Assembly (NCBI GenBank): GCA_026075535.2
Contig: AP026550.1
Location: 7,688,001-7,752,000 of the forward strand
Direction: 5' to 3'
DNA length: 64,000 nt
Source of the DNA: Tricholoma matsutake
Lineage: Eukaryota > Basidiomycota > Agaricomycetes > Agaricales > Tricholomataceae
Under the pieces are notes generated by a model, which did no database searches, was not told the origin of the DNA, and was given only the letters and a program-made list of their open reading frames with translations. Of this stretch, positions 24,773-36,640 are shown one piece after another (the stretch's first letter is position 1; the number at the start of each line of letters is the position of its first letter). The position numbers and the translations under genes are program-made.

Positions 24773-25286
24773 CTGCAAGCAGATGCTCACAGCGGCAGCA
24801 TGGCATGGGTGGGGTACAGAGGGGGGCTGGGGGTGTCTCTTCAAGAGGTGGGTGGGCAATGTCATTATCAACAAGTAAGAACCTGAAAAGAAGAAAGAAA
24901 AGTCAGTTAGTAGAAGATGTAAGAAATCAATAATAAAATACATACCCTATGGCCCAAACAATGACTCATTCATCATTTGGGCCCAATTTGCATGTGGGGC
25001 AGTGGTGCTAGTGCCACATCATAGTCATTGGTGTTGGCATAGCAGCATGGTTTGTTGGTGTCATCCCATTGGTGTCATCCTGTTGGCGTGATGTGGCATC
25101 GGCCATGGATAGAAATACAACCTGCTGCCACCTTGTGAGCAGAGGCTCGCAACAGTGGCATTGGGTCTGTGTGTGGTAGGCATTGTTATCATAATGCAAC
25201 AAACTGAAAAGATTAGTAAAATTATTACATTAATAAAGAAAACGTACCATATGGCCCAAATGACTGGCTAGCATCATTTGGGCCAC
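24773..25286. repeat. Two tandem hairpin units of the hAT-like family
   Basis: Each unit has a hairpin of the CTGYGAGCAG..GCTCGCAG type (24773-24792 and 25132-25153). About 100-160 bp later comes a GGCCCAAA..TTTGGGCC hairpin (24951-24983 and 25252-25285). The same pair occurs once at 47433-47452 and 47563-47596. Confidence 0.65.
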
Positions 25287-25432
25287 CTTCTTTGCATTCG
25301 CTCATTTGTGTAGTTGACAGTTGTGGAGGTGGTGGGTGGTGATGCAGCCTTGGTTTGTTGTGGTTGTGATCATGGGAAGTTGTCTAGTAAGTGGTACCAC
25401 TTTTGTTTTTTGGCACACAAATATGACCACAT

Positions 25433-25475
25433 GGTCTGTGCACAGCCACAGGGTATATAAACACCCTCTAAATGA
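25433..25475 (+). promoter_or_regulatory. Conserved TATA-containing segment of the hAT-like family
   Basis: GGTCTGTGCACAGCCA followed by GGGTATATAA and ACACCC, then a downstream TTTTCCCCC..CCTTGTCCCA block. The same order is kept at about 47770-47840 in the other large copy. The position about 330 bp from the right end fits a promoter pointing outward, but no transcript is known. Confidence 0.35.
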
Positions 25476-25775
25476 CAACTTTTCCCCCAGCCTTGTCCCA
25501 CTTCACATATTTGTAGTACCAATAGCAATAATTAGTACTTTTATTATGTTTTTTTGTTACTATTTGTGTAAGTATAGAATATTATACATACTATAGAAAC
25601 TGGTTGCAACTGATCACAACCGATCGGTTTTGAAATATTTTTGGAAGTAAGGCAACTGGCAACCCAACCTCCCTTGAAAGTCAGCAACTGCAACTGATGG
25701 TCTGGTTGCAATTGGTCAGGTTCAGTTGGGTTGCAGTCATTTTTTTGGTCCACCCAACTGGACCTTCAAACACTA

Positions 25776-26498
25776 GATGAGATGATAGAGACAGGATCAA
25801 GGGCAAAATTTGGGACATGTTATCTCATTCCTTATTGGTTTACATAAGCTGACAAACTTGCATCAACAGATTCAACACCCATTTCACTCTATGTAACATC
25901 TCCTAGTGTGGTGGGAAACAGACAGTTGTAAATTGCAGCTGCAAATTAGCCCAGCTAAATTGTGACTAATTTGCTGACCACCCAATAGGTCAAATATATG
26001 GGTGCAAATTAGGGCAGATTTGCCCTAGAGTTACAAGGAAGAATGAATGGGCCAACATTCATGTATCTACAGTTATGAGCTCTCAAGTCTCAGTATAGTT
26101 GTTGGAAGGATGCCAAGTTTGGCAGCCTACACTAGACTTAGGTTTACTAATAGACAGGATCAAATTATCTTCATTGCATGAAAGTAGGAATGATAAGTTA
26201 CTACAAATAAAAGAATAGGAAGTTACTATACCTTCATTGCATGGACGTAGGAATGAAGGTTAAGGAATAAAAAATAAGTAATATATAAGAAAAAGATTGA
26301 CTGTGTAAGTAAAAGGCCACATCAAGTGTAGTGTGTGATTTGGGAAGGCCACATCGGGCATAGTTACTACTAGTCACATAATAGGAAGGTACTGCATCAA
26401 TAGGATAATGTTGGCACTGCTGGATGTGGATAGAAGAGTAATAAGGATGTATGGCACTGTTGCCAGGATGCATGTTGCCAGTTGTTGTTGTATTCACT
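25776..26498. other. AT-rich repeat-island DNA without a gene
   Basis: No coding signal. A short duplicated motif (TTCATTGCATG..GTAGGAATGA) occurs twice near 26173 and 26231. Confidence 0.5.
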
Positions 26499-26880
26499 GG
26501 TGGCTGTGCTGGTGGTGAGGGTGATTGTGTTGGCAATGTGTGTGGCTGTGTTGGCACTGTGGGAGTGTGTTGGCAGCATAGGGTGGCCATAACTCACTGT
26601 AACACAGACATTGGTATATCTGGTGTTGGTAAGTTGTTTATGTGCCATAGGTGGCTATGCTATCACCGGTGGCAAGGGTGGTTGTGTCAGTGATGTGTGT
26701 GGCTGTGCCAGCACCGTGGAAGTGTGTAATGGTGGTGTAGTAATATAACACAGACATTGGTATGTCTGGTGTTGGTGAGTTGTTTATGCACCATAGGTGG
26801 CTGTGTTGGTGGCGAGGGTGGTTGTGTTGGCAATGTGTGTGGTGTGCTGGTGCTATGGAAGTGTGTAATGGCAGCATAGG
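26499..26880. repeat. Minisatellite of about 150-bp units, 2.6 copies
   Basis: Units begin GGTGGCTGTG at about 26499, 26649 and 26796. They share TTGTGTTGGCAATGTGTGTGG, CACAGACATTGGTATRTCTGG and a CCATA end. They are G/T rich on the plus strand. ORFs within are composition artefacts. Confidence 0.8.
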
Positions 26881-27130
26881 TAAATTAACTTGTCATAATG
26901 TCATGAGTCTGTGGGGCCAGACTTACAGTTGTTTAAACAAAAGATCTCAAGGAATAAAGGATTGTAGAAAGTTGATCCTAGAATATACAAGGTAAACTCA
27001 GTCTTGGTATAAGAGACTAGTATCACACTAATAGTACCTAGAATATACAAGGTAAACTATAGGCATAGTAAGTAAGCAATCAAATGATAGCTGTAGCATA
27101 AATACTCACCTCAGTCTTGGTATAAGAGAC
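26881..27130. repeat. Short dispersed direct repeats
   Basis: CCTAGAATATACAAGGTAAA occurs twice (about 26979 and 27037), and TCAGTCTTGGTATAAGAGAC occurs twice (about 26999 and 27111). There is no gene. Confidence 0.6.
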
Positions 27131-27316
27131 TGAGGTGTCTAATCTAATGTGTTCAATATGTATACATATCTAGTGGGATAAAGGGGGTGTTTATAAAAAT
27201 ATCCATCTGGCATACACCTCAAAGGGGTGTGCTAAATATAGTATGTGTGCTATACATGCTGAGATGGCTGCATCAAAAGAAGATACAGTGTTATACTCAT
27301 GGTGTGATTCTCAACA
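27131..27316 (-). repeat. 3' LTR remnant of the second Copia element
   Basis: The sequence ends GATTCTCAACA at 27316, directly before a CTCCTCCTCACC tract, which on the minus strand is a purine tract (GGTGAGGAGGAG) followed by TGTTGAGAATC. The outer boundary is not defined, because no second LTR is present in the window. Confidence 0.5.
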
Positions 27317-27736
27317 CTCCTCCTCACCGTGAGTTGCTTCTCCTTGCATGGAATCATATTATTGAAGACCCAGGGAATTTTGGAGGTATGTGAATTGTTT
27401 GATGTCTAGGGCTTTTGTGAACATGTCCACAACATTTTTGTGAGTATTGACATAGGTCAGATGAAGTTCATTTGATTGGATGCATTCATGGAGGAAATGA
27501 TATTTGATGTCAACATATTTAACATGGGAGTGAAGGAGAGGGTCCTCGGACAGGGTCTTAGTAGCAGAGTTATCGCAATAGATAGTCATTGGGGATGACT
27601 GTTGGTGGTTAATAGAATCGAGTAGTGTGTGTAGCCAAATACACTCCTTGGCAGTTTTGAAAGCAGCAACGTACTCTGCCTCACATGAAGATGTGGCAAC
27701 AACCTTCTGTTTGCACACCATCCAGGAAATTGCACC

Positions 27737-28591
27737 TAGTGTTTTAAGGTCTGGTTAAGTCCAGTTTTTTACATCTAATGGGGCAACCAGAACTGCAACC
27801 AGTCCAGGACCAATCCATATATTGATGGACCACAACCGGACCGCATAGGACCAGTCCATATCAGTCCATGGACCAAAAAAAACTGGTCCAAACTGGTTTT
27901 TTGTTGTAAAATTTGTTGTGCCAATACAACCTATCTTTTTCTCAATAACTATTTTGCAAACAATTTGATTGTTAGGTAGGCACTTGGACATTGTAATTCT
28001 CTGGTGATTGTTCCAAATTTTAAGAGATTTTATTAAGATATGACTGAGATATGACCAGAACAAAAGTACATTGTATTACATGTTGTAGTTTGTAGTTTGT
28101 AGTTTGTAGTTTGTAGTTTGTCATGTGTAGTTACAACTTGTCAGGGCTGCTAAATGAATCAAATGCACATGGTACAAACATTTATGTATGTTATTCCTTT
28201 GCCCTGGATAATGTCCAATTGTGCCCAATATTTTTGTAGCACAAGGTATAAGCAGTACAATTACAACTACTCAAATCACAACAAAATACTCACATCAAAA
28301 TATATTTGGTCATATCTCTCTCAGTTCTTAACTGTTTTCAACGATTCAGGGAGCGAAATTGATGGGATTATGTGTGAAAATGTGGGAGTATAGCTCATAT
28401 AACATATGAACCAGTTGCAACTGGTTTAAACCAGTTTTCATTGGTTCAATAATATTCCTCAAAGCAAAAGACTGGCAACTGGACTGCAAAAGACTGGTCC
28501 TATAAATAGCCCCCTGGTGAACCGGACTTCAGTTCAGTTCAGTTTGGTTTTGGTCTTTTTCAGGTTCATAGGACCGGACCTTTAAACACTA
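27737..28591. mobile_element. hAT-like MITE inserted in the Copia RNase H region
   Basis: 855 bp with inverted ends TAGTGTTTTAAGGTC..GACCTTTAAACACTA-like. Flanks ATTGCACC (27729-27736) and ATTTCACC (28592-28599) match at 7 of 8 positions. Removing it restores the RNase H register across the junction, confirming an 8-bp duplication. The interior is AT-rich and non-coding. Confidence 0.88.
28084..28120. repeat. Microsatellite, GTAGTTT repeated five times
   Basis: A 7-bp unit GTAGTTT in five head-to-tail copies inside the MITE. Confidence 0.95.
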
Positions 28592-30547
28592 ATTTCACCT
28601 GAGCCAAGTGAGAATATGTACCCCCCAACACTATGATGCATGTCGAGACAGTTGGCCCGATCAGAATCACTGAAGGCATGGAGTACGAGAGGACAATCCC
28701 CACTGAGGTAAAGTCTGAGATCCTTTGTCCCCTTTAAGTAGCATACCAATCTGATAGCAGCTGCCCAGTGATCAAAAGAGTAGCAGTCAAGATATTGCAA
28801 TAACTGTTGGACTGCATAGGCAATGTTGGGACACATAGATATGGCCAAATATAGCAAGCAGCTGACAAGAGATCAATAGAAAATTTTGTTGAGTTGTAGC
28901 TGGTCATCAGAGGAGAGGGATTGCCTGTTAGTGCAACAAAGTTTGGATCCAGGCTCCAGGGGAGCTGATACCGGGTGAGCATCCTTTTGATCGAACTGTT
29001 CTATGATCTTGTTGATGAGTGCTGATTGCAAAAGGATGACTGTACAAGTAGTTCTGTCCCAGGTAATAGCAATACCAACGATAAAGTGTGCTGTACCCAG
29101 TTCGGAAATTGTCCACACTTTCCACATTTGATTCTTGAAGCGTTCATTCTTGGCTGGTGAGTCTGCAATAGAAAGATAGTCATCGATATGAACAGCTGTA
29201 ATAATAATCCCAGAATCAGTCTTGCAGTAGTATATGCAGGATTCACATGATAGATGAGTAAAACCCCAGTCAATCATCTGAGCATTCAGTGTCTGATTTC
29301 ATATGTGTCCACCCTTCATACTGTATAACCCATGTTGAAGTTTCCATACCCAGTCCACTTTCCCAGGTTCTTCAAAACCAGCAGGTTGTTGCATATATTG
29401 TACTTTGTCATCTGGTAGTAGCCCATAAAGAAAAGTGGTCTTCACATCAATCTGCTGTGCATCCCAACCTAGGGAAGTGGCAAGATGTAAGAGAATATGC
29501 CAAGATTCCATGCCCACAGTTGGTGAGGTTGTTTTAGTGTAGTCTTTGCCATAAATCTGTTCAAAACCATTAAAGATGAGACATACTTTCCATCAAACTG
29601 CTTTCCCAGTCTTGTCCTGCTTAATATGGAAAACAGATTTCCCCTTTTGGATATGTGTTCCCTGAGGTACATCATTCCAAGGAATGAGTTTATAGATGCC
29701 CATGTCTTTTAGTGACTTGAGTTCTTTGAGATACCCCTCTTTCCACTTCTCAGCATCAACTGTTCCCCTTGCTTCCTCCCATGTTTTTGGTTCATCCTCG
29801 AATTGAAGGGATTCTGGATCAAAATCAGTCATCTCTGAGATCAGGGCCTGGAGCTGATGTGCCTGATCACTGAGATCGAGGCTATTAAAAGATTGCCAAA
29901 GTTCTTCGATGATGTCACAATCATAATTGAGTGTTGTGTCTGGTGTCAGGTTAAAATTGGGTGTGCATGCAGCTATGGTGGCAGCCCTATGTTCCTGCCA
30001 TGCATCCTTGACATGGATGGCACTTTTGCATGATTCACAAATACCATTATCAGTTCTGGTGATGATTGGTTGGCCATTGGAGTTCTTTTCTGTGGGAATG
30101 GGTATTCGAGTGGAGTGACGTGGTTGTGTGGGTGCCAGCTGCTCATCAATATTAGAAGGTATTTCATCACAATGGTTAGGGGTGTGGAATGACTCATCAT
30201 CATCACTATCATCCCCATGTACAGGTGTGAAAACCATCTGTCCACTGCTGGGCTCTGCAGAGGGTGTTTCCATGCCCAAGATGGATAGAGTAGGCAGTAA
30301 GTGACCATCATGGCTTTCAAGGAATTTAATGTGGTAGGAGCTATGTACTTTCTCAGTGGCACAGTTATAACAACAGTAGGATTTCAACCTCGGGTCATAG
30401 CCAATTAACATGCATTTGATAGATCACTCAAATATTTTTTGGTTATCCTTCTTGGGAATGAAAATGAAGGCACAACAACTGATTTCACATAGATAAGAAT
30501 AATTGGGTTTGTGTCCATACCACAATTCCCATGGTGTACATCCCTGT

Positions 30548-31190
30548 AGTGATCATGAGAGAGAAAGAGGCCCATTCAGACAATGAGTTGGCTGAAGGGA
30601 ATGCTGAGTCAGTTGATGCAGTGTACTACATCAAGGAGAAGGAGGGACATTCAATGAAAGTCACTGCATTCTTTAGAATGGCTGATAAAGAGCGCAAGTG
30701 GATGAATAGAAGCAAAAGAAGACACCTTAAGTTGGCCAATCTTTGTTTTTCTTTTTACATTTGACTGATCCTATTTATCTGTACACTGGAGTGACACCGT
30801 GAAGACCCCCCCCGCCCCCCATGCCAAAGTTATCTGAGCTCACTGCTCTCCCAAAGAAAGTCCCAATTGATTGGTCTGATCCTATCTATTGGAACAATCT
30901 TTCTATCCATGAGCATGCCAAATATGTCAAGAATGGTACTTATGTTGCTCTGCCACCTGCAGAGCTCTGTGCCAGCTGGGATGAGTATGAGAAACGGAAG
31001 AGTATGCCAGAGAAGGAGTTTATCGCCAAACATGGTGATGAAGTGCAGGCAGAAGACAAGCTACCTATGCCAGACAAATTGGAATGACTTGAGCACCAGG
31101 ATGATGAGGATGATGAAGATGAGCCAGATGTATCAGGTGAGGGGTCGGGAGATGAGGGGTCAGGTGATGAATGAGATATGGGTGTTGTTT
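30548..31190 (+). pseudogene. Unrecognised coding fragment, acidic C terminus
   Basis: Two plus-strand ORFs (30531-30764, and 30821-31087 starting MPKLSELTALPKKV) lie beside the truncated Copia end. The second encodes 88 residues with WSDPIYWNNLS and ends at TGA 31085. The next frame continues into an Asp/Glu/Gly/Ser-rich tail to about 31173, suggesting a frameshift. No domain is recognised. It may be the fragment of a captured or host gene into which the Copia element landed. Confidence 0.3.
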
Positions 31191-31294
31191 GATACATTCT
31201 GGTTAATGGTGGTAATTGATTTACTTACCTCTTCATATTCATGCTTGCCAAGTCACTTAATGTATTTCAAGTTAATACCATCTTTTCTATCTAT

Positions 31295-31455
31295 TGTTAT
31301 GATCTGAGATGCTTGAGAGACAAATTTAGGGCAAAATGGATGTGGGGAAAATCTATGACCTGATGAAAGACAACTGTTACAATCTGAGACATGTGAGAGA
31401 GATGGATGTAGGGTAAGGCAGATAAAGGGAAAATCTATGACCTGACAAAAGACAG
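31295..31455. repeat. Two-unit tandem repeat (~80 bp)
   Basis: Both units contain ATCTGAGA, GAGAGA, GGATGTGGGG or GGATGTAGGG, and GGGAAAATCTATGACCTGA followed by AAAGACA. There is no coding potential. Confidence 0.7.
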
Positions 31456-32122
31456 CTGCATGAGTAGAGCGCAATATGCGCATGGAGCAAGCAGGCTGCA
31501 CAGCAACCTATGAGGGAAGAACAGACTTGGATTCAGCTATACAAGTGTGGTGAGCTGCACCTCCCTGAGCTTATGTGTGTCTGTAACTTCAAGGGGTGTT
31601 GCATGCAAGATGAGCAAGCTAAGAACTAATGCACAGGATTACGAGTTGCAAGTTGGTGTCAATCAAGTGCAATTATCAGACTAAGGTATTACAAACAATA
31701 CTATAGACTTAAATATGCAGAAATGGAACATAGGTAGTACACTAAAGATAGCATGGAATGGAATAAGGAAGTAGAACATAATTTCATATAGTAAATCAAA
31801 TAGAATGGAAATGTGCGAAGTTATGTGGAACATGGAGCAAGCACATGGGACATGTGGAAGAAGGGAGGCACACAAGAGGAATATGGACACCACATGGGTG
31901 CACACATGTATGGCTGGATGTGGACCAAGATTTCAAAAGAAGTCAGAACAGGAAAATGAAGCATAGAACAAAGGCATAATTGCAGTTATAACAGCTATTT
32001 ACACATTGCCAGGGATGCAAAATTATCAGTGCCCTCTGTTGGGAGCCCAACATACAACCAGGACTTTCCTTCCAATGCCATAAGTGCCTGCTGGCTGCTG
32101 GACAGTTGTGACATGAGTGATA
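31456..32122. other. AT-rich non-coding region
   Basis: I see no supported gene, LTR or TIR here. Confidence 0.5.
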
Positions 32123-32546
32123 AGGTAGATCTCATTCAGAATCAACTTGATCACATGAAATGAGTGACATTCTCCAAATCATAATTGCCATGTGGCTAGG
32201 CAACATTGTGGCCCCACAGAAATGTTTCAAAATGTCTTCCCTAAAGATATGTCACTTCACTTTCTCCAAAAGTGGTGAGGCTGAGTTGCCATTAGGTTTG
32301 TGAGCATTGAATCTGGCTGCTGTGACCATATTGTCACATCCAGAAGTTCTTGCTTTGAGAAACTTAATGGCAGCTTCCACAGTCAAGTTTTTCCTATTGT
32401 AAATTCATTAGCACCTGGAATACTATGGTTTAAATAACTCTGTGGGAAGGGATTTTTTGATAATGTGCTGTTAAGAAACTTCAGCAGAAGTCTGTTGAAA
32501 TGTCACCCATTTCACATGATCAAGTTGGTTCTGAATGAGATCTACC
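32123..32546. repeat. Fold-back pair: ~47-bp inverted repeats about 420 bp apart
   Basis: The left arm contains GGTAGATCTCATTCAGAATC and AACTTGATCACATGAAATG (32123-32170). The right arm (about 32500-32546) is its inverse with CATTTCACATGATCAAGTTG and GTTCTGAATGAGATCTACC, with a few mismatches. It is probably the remains of a fold-back/MITE element. Confidence 0.75.
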
Positions 32547-32867
32547 TCAATGTGGACAGGCTCAATAATACTAAGGTTGTTAGAGGGGAGTGCATCAACA
32601 ATTTGTACCATAAATCCAGGGTGGTGTATAAATGGTGCCTGCCTCTCCTCTTGTGTAGATAGTGATTGATGTGAGTGGACTCTTATGAAGGTGTGCATTA
32701 TTCCCTCCAGTGGAAGTCTCCAAATGTTTTGAATTCTGAGTTCTCAGTATTGAGAAGGAGGTATAGTCCTCAGGGCTTGGTGAATGTCTCATGTGCTCTA
32801 TTGTTGCTGCAGCACTTTCCTTTTTGAGTCATTTTCAATTTTTAATTTAGATCTTATTAGGAGGTGT

Positions 32868-33115
32868 TCTTATTGTGCAGACAAGGTACTTTACATTTGA
32901 ATTCTTATTGTGCGAACAGGGTAAAGCTTTACGTTTGAAATGTGTGCATATGGTATGTATGTTGGGTGACATATAGGTAGGTTGCAAATAAGGGCCTTTA
33001 CATTTGAAAAGGTGTATGAGCTCTTATTGTGTGAACAGGGTACTTGATGTCTGAAATGTGTGTGTATGGTATGTACATTAAGTGTCCTATCAAAAAAACA
33101 TGTAGGTAGGTTGTG
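32868..33115. repeat. Tandem repeat of ~115 bp, about 2.3 units
   Basis: Units share TCTTATTGTG, GAACAGGGTA, TTGAAATGTGTG, ATATGGTATGTA and TAGGTAGGTTG (32905-32988 and 33019-33114), with a partial unit at 32868. Confidence 0.75.
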
Positions 33116-33970
33116 AGAGTGACACATACATGTGCCCATGCCCATGCACAGGTGGTCCAGTGAGGAATGCATCATTGAAGAAATCCTTGTTGGCCCTGCA
33201 CGTGGGCAATGGCAGCAATGGTGGGATGTGCAGGACTAGGGCAAAAAAGAGGGAGAAAGGGATTGAGAGGAGGGGACCTCCTACAACGCCTGCTTTGTTT
33301 GTAAGCAATCTACAAACAGGAACTGAACACACCATGTAATTTCTGTGGAGCATTTGTAAGTCTGTGTGCTTTCTAACTGTGCACTCAAAAAAAGCTGCAG
33401 AATAGAGTTAACTGAAATTTGTTCAAACAGTAAACATATCTAGGACCAAATATTATAACATGGCAATCATAGTGATGCATTCCTAGTGGAATTAGCCAAT
33501 CTCATAATTCAATTCAATTGTATTATTGCATGCCCCCTAAATACAGAACAGATCAAAAACTAGACAGACCAGTAATATCTGTATATTTTTTGTATTTTTG
33601 CACACTTCCTAAAAGAAAATGGAGCTTCCTGACACAAAAGGATGCATTGTAATAACTGCAGATGTGTTTTTTTAACTGTGGTCCATATAACTGGATAAAG
33701 TATGTGCATTGCGCCAGGCAAAATTGCATGTAAATCTCCACTTCCCGATGACTGCAACCAAGAATGGACCCTAGGTATGATTTTGCCAATGCATGTAAGA
33801 ACTATTTTGTTTTTGCAAAAGCATGTTGTTATTTCACACTTGATAGGTCTTTGTCTGAATGATCCAAGCGCCAAACCTGGAATATGTCAAGTTCACAATC
33901 AATTGGGTTCTTTGCTCAATGTAATTTGTTTTCACTTCCTCTGAGTGCTTTATTGTTAATCCTGTTTACA
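33116..33970. other. Non-coding AT-rich stretch
   Basis: ORFs at 33130-33339 and 33702-33944 show no motif and overlap ORFs on the other strand. No supported feature. Confidence 0.4.
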
Positions 33971-34830
33971 GAGTCAGTCTAGCTGGGAAGAGACATTTAC
34001 AGTTGCTTGCCACCCTTCTCTTCCAGCATGGAGTTTATTAAAGAAAGAAGAAACCAAGGGTGATCTACAAGAGGCCATTTTTGTGGTGCAAGGGGTTCTA
34101 ACAGGAATGACACTCCCTCCTGTTGAAAAAGTACCTAAGCACGCAAGATGGCATTTGTGTTTTTCAAAGCTTACTGTATGATGCTGGCTACCAAATATCA
34201 CTATCTTTGCCAGGGTGTCACTGTTAGTGGATTGAACACCATGAACTTCAGCAAAGCAATCGCAGTGGTCAATGAAATATATGGAATGTTTGATCTGTCA
34301 TTTGCGCATGGAGAACTGAACACTTGGATCTTAACCAGTGTAGATGATCCATTGCTTGATGCATCAAATCACTATTTTACACTGATCAAAGACAGCTCAT
34401 GTCTTGAGAGCATCCTGTTTCAAGAAAATGTTGACCCACACAGTGTTCTTGCAAAAATGTTGAATGCTCCAGGAGTACAGTGCATTCATACAGAAGAAAA
34501 CAAAGTGGAATATTGTTGAGGCTTCAGACAGCTGGATGGGCAATACAAGTATGTGTTCTTATTGATGGGCAATTATCAATGAATTTATGCTGTTAAAATG
34601 TTTATTAGGTTTGAGTCCTGTGGTCCCCAAACATTCAGGAAAGGTGATATTGTCGAAATTCAGTTATCTTTCATGGTTGTTCCAATCAGGCCAGACCCAA
34701 TCAGAGGTAAGCAATGCAAAATGTTGGTGGTACTGTGTTCTATGGCACTTTTAGACACCAAATTTAGCATAGTAGGTATCGACTCTCTGCAAATGTGTGC
34801 GTCACTTTTATAACCATGTATAGGCTCTCA
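33971..34830 (+). pseudogene. Fragment of a fungal hypothetical-protein family common near mobile elements
   Basis: Plus-strand pieces read in order: SSWEETFTVACHPSLPAWSL and GVLTGMTLPPVEKVPKHARW (about 33980-34140); then GVTVSGLNTMNFSKAIAVVN, GELNTWILTSVDDP and CIHTEENKVEYC (34215-34517), ending at an in-frame TGA; then after a probable intron, FESCGPQTFRKGDIVEIQLS and LVVLCSMALLD (34605-34770). These match, from memory, a basidiomycete family of unknown function whose members end in a GDIVE-type domain and are often multi-copy. The 5' half is missing and the TGA at 34518 breaks the frame, so it is a pseudogene. The function is unknown. Confidence 0.5.
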
Positions 34831-35920
34831 AAGCACAAACATACCTTGATGAGCAACCAAAGAAGATCACATTAAAACGAAAGGCAGGCTATGGGACCAT
34901 GAAGCACAAGGAAAGTAAGAAGGAAAAGCAAAGAGACATGGATACAAGTGTGTGATAATACAAAGACTGCAAATGAATAGTATATCCATCAGTTTGTTTG
35001 TATAGAGAACACTTTTGTCTACCGGAAGCATGCAAGTGTTCAGATATTTGAAGTATTGTCCTATTAATTAAGGCATGGTGGGTTGAGTGTGTCACTCCAA
35101 TCTGGAGTGGGGGACTGTACACCACGGCTAACAAAATGCAATATGTAAGGTGACAATATAGGTAAGAACATCTCTTCAGTGCTTATATCTTCACACCAGT
35201 GGTAAAAGGACACATCTGATCTGACCCATTTATAAAGCCTGAACAGGATGGTAGGCACTGAAATGACAGATGATATAAACACCAGCTAATAAGCCAGAAT
35301 GCACACAAGTGCCACTAGGTTCAGTCCCATCACTAACAAAATAGTCAAACATCCAGCAACCCTGCTCATTATACCCAGGTAAGTAAATGGTAGGAAAGCA
35401 AATCTAGAGTCAGCGTACCAATCAAAAAGAAACCAGCTGGTGGGAGAATAACATCAACCTAAGTCAAGGCAGAGGGAAGAGGAGGCAATCAAATGTGACT
35501 GCCCAGTGGTGCCATTGGCCGTGAAGAAAAACTGAGAGGGATAGCAGCCTTTTCAAGCACCATCAGAAGACACTGCATTGTGCTTGCAAGGGACTCTTGA
35601 AAACTTCGGTGATGAGGCTGTCCAGTGTCTGATATGTGAATATAGAGTGATATAGGACATATATGTATTCATAGGGTCAACTAGCCAGCCATCAATTGAA
35701 TATCAATGCTTCATGCTGCATCTCCAAGTACACCTATGAGTAGTCAGATGTGGCTCTTTCAGAATCTATGCACAGCCAACCGACCATCAACATCATGATC
35801 ATCCAGCTCATTATGAAGAACTAATGATGGCAAATAATATAAAAGATTGTTCAGATGGTAAATGTGGAAGCTTTTTTGACCTGCTGGACTTTTTCTAGGG
35901 CCATAAACAATGGTATTACA
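34831..35920. other. No supported gene
   Basis: AT-rich, with frequent stops on all frames. A few short ORFs without motifs. Confidence 0.45.
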
Positions 35921-36198
35921 TCATTTAGCTACTGCATGTGTGATATGTGTACGATTCAGGTAAGGGGAACACTGGAACCTCAAGTGTAATGTCAAGCTGA
36001 TGGTGGATGCATTGCAAAGGGGCTGAAGAAGAGGATGATTCACTCCAGCTCTGCGGAAAGAAGTTGAGAAAACAATACAGTCCAGATGAGCGACTGCAAC
36101 TTCAACTGATGGGGATCCCACTGCCAACCTAGTCAAGTCCATCTGGGGTTTGTACACCTCCATGTAATCCAACATCAAGCCAACACCTGTGCACATCC
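35921..36198 (-). pseudogene. Downstream half of an unrecognised gene interrupted by the Gypsy element
   Basis: A minus-strand open block (35921-36196) with LMLDYMEVYKPQMDL ends exactly at the Gypsy target site. The upstream half lies beyond the element at 42247 onward (KLLSDGIWHEG). The last 5 bp (CATCC, 36194-36198) are the target duplication. The product family is unknown. Confidence 0.4.
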
Positions 36199-36624
36199 TA
36201 TAAGGGCAACCTAAGCCTCTAGCAAAGGGAAATCCGAAGTTAAAATTATGCTACATAATACAGGGATTGGGGGTGCACCTAGCAAAGGGAAATCCGAAGA
36301 GAAAACTCTAAGGATCCCCTTGCTGATGCCCAGTATATGTGAAGATGACAAAAATCAAATATAACCTAAAAATAGAAAAAGGCGGAGATAGGCGGATCAA
36401 GGCCACCAAATGACATCATACCAAGGGGTATGTGTCGGAAGGGGTACTCTGCCTCTAAATATAAAAGTGTCAACATATACAAACATGATAGCAAGGGAAA
36501 ATTAGTAATAAAATCCGGAAAAATCATAGAAAATGAAGAATAGAAGGAAATGAGGTGGGGAAAAATATGGGATGAACATAAAAAATAGGAAAAACACACA
36601 GGGCACCCCCCTAGTCCCCTTACA
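36199..36624 (-). repeat. 3' LTR of the Gypsy element
   Basis: On the element strand it begins TGTAAGGGGAC and ends GCCCTTATA. The end is TA rather than the canonical CA in both LTRs. Confidence 0.93.
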
Positions 36625-36640
36625 TCACCCCCTCTCTAAG
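36625..36640 (-). promoter_or_regulatory. Polypurine tract of the Gypsy element
   Basis: The element strand reads AGAGAGGGGGTGA immediately before the 3' LTR. Confidence 0.75.

Larger units (their letters stand above)
22357..25775. mobile_element. hAT-like non-autonomous element or fused pair, containing nested insertions
   Basis: The left end reads TAGTGTTCCAAGGTCC (22357) and the right end is the inverted form ending TTCAAACACTA (25775), the TIR of the 8-bp-duplication family found elsewhere in the window. Left subterminal DNA matches 45449 onward and right DNA matches the 47400-48142 part of another copy. The flanking octamers do not match, so the two ends may come from different insertions. 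No transposase frame is present. A solo LTR (22654-22781) and a small LTR element (22940-24762) sit inside. Confidence 0.6.
27317..30547 (-). mobile_element. Second Ty1/Copia element, 5'-truncated and decayed
   Basis: On the minus strand the remains run from an integrase C-terminal segment (near 30540) through RT to RNase H and a purine tract at 27317-27330. Protease, gag and 5' LTR are missing. The element ends abruptly near 30547 where sequence similarity to Copia stops. A hAT MITE (27737-28591) is inserted in its RNase H region. Confidence 0.8.
27359..30547 (-). pseudogene. Copia Pol fragment: integrase end, RT and RNase H, split by a MITE
   Basis: Pieces in order on the minus strand: an integrase C-terminal part with KSYCCYNCATEKVHSSYH and a Pro/Ser linker (30411-29593); RT with DVKTTFLYGLLPDD (near 29430); AVHIDDYLSIAD at the YVDD position, with ID in place of VD but both Asp kept (near 29180); then RNase H starting AISMCPNIAYAV (28850). 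Its SLGSGEIS is separated by the MITE from MVCKQKVVATSSCEAEY (27721). It ends with the usual HTKNVVDMFTKAL-like segment at 27359. At least three frame breaks or stops lie between the pieces, so it is non-functional. It is more diverged than the first Copia and CpG-poor. Confidence 0.85.

Noticed and set aside
22357..25775. One complete hAT-like element with target duplication
   Set aside because: The flanking octamers (TGTAAATT and GATGAGAT) do not match, so I keep it only as a possible fused pair.
26451..26995. Gly/Val/Cys-rich ORFs on both strands as genes
   Set aside because: They follow the 150-bp minisatellite period and are open by composition only.
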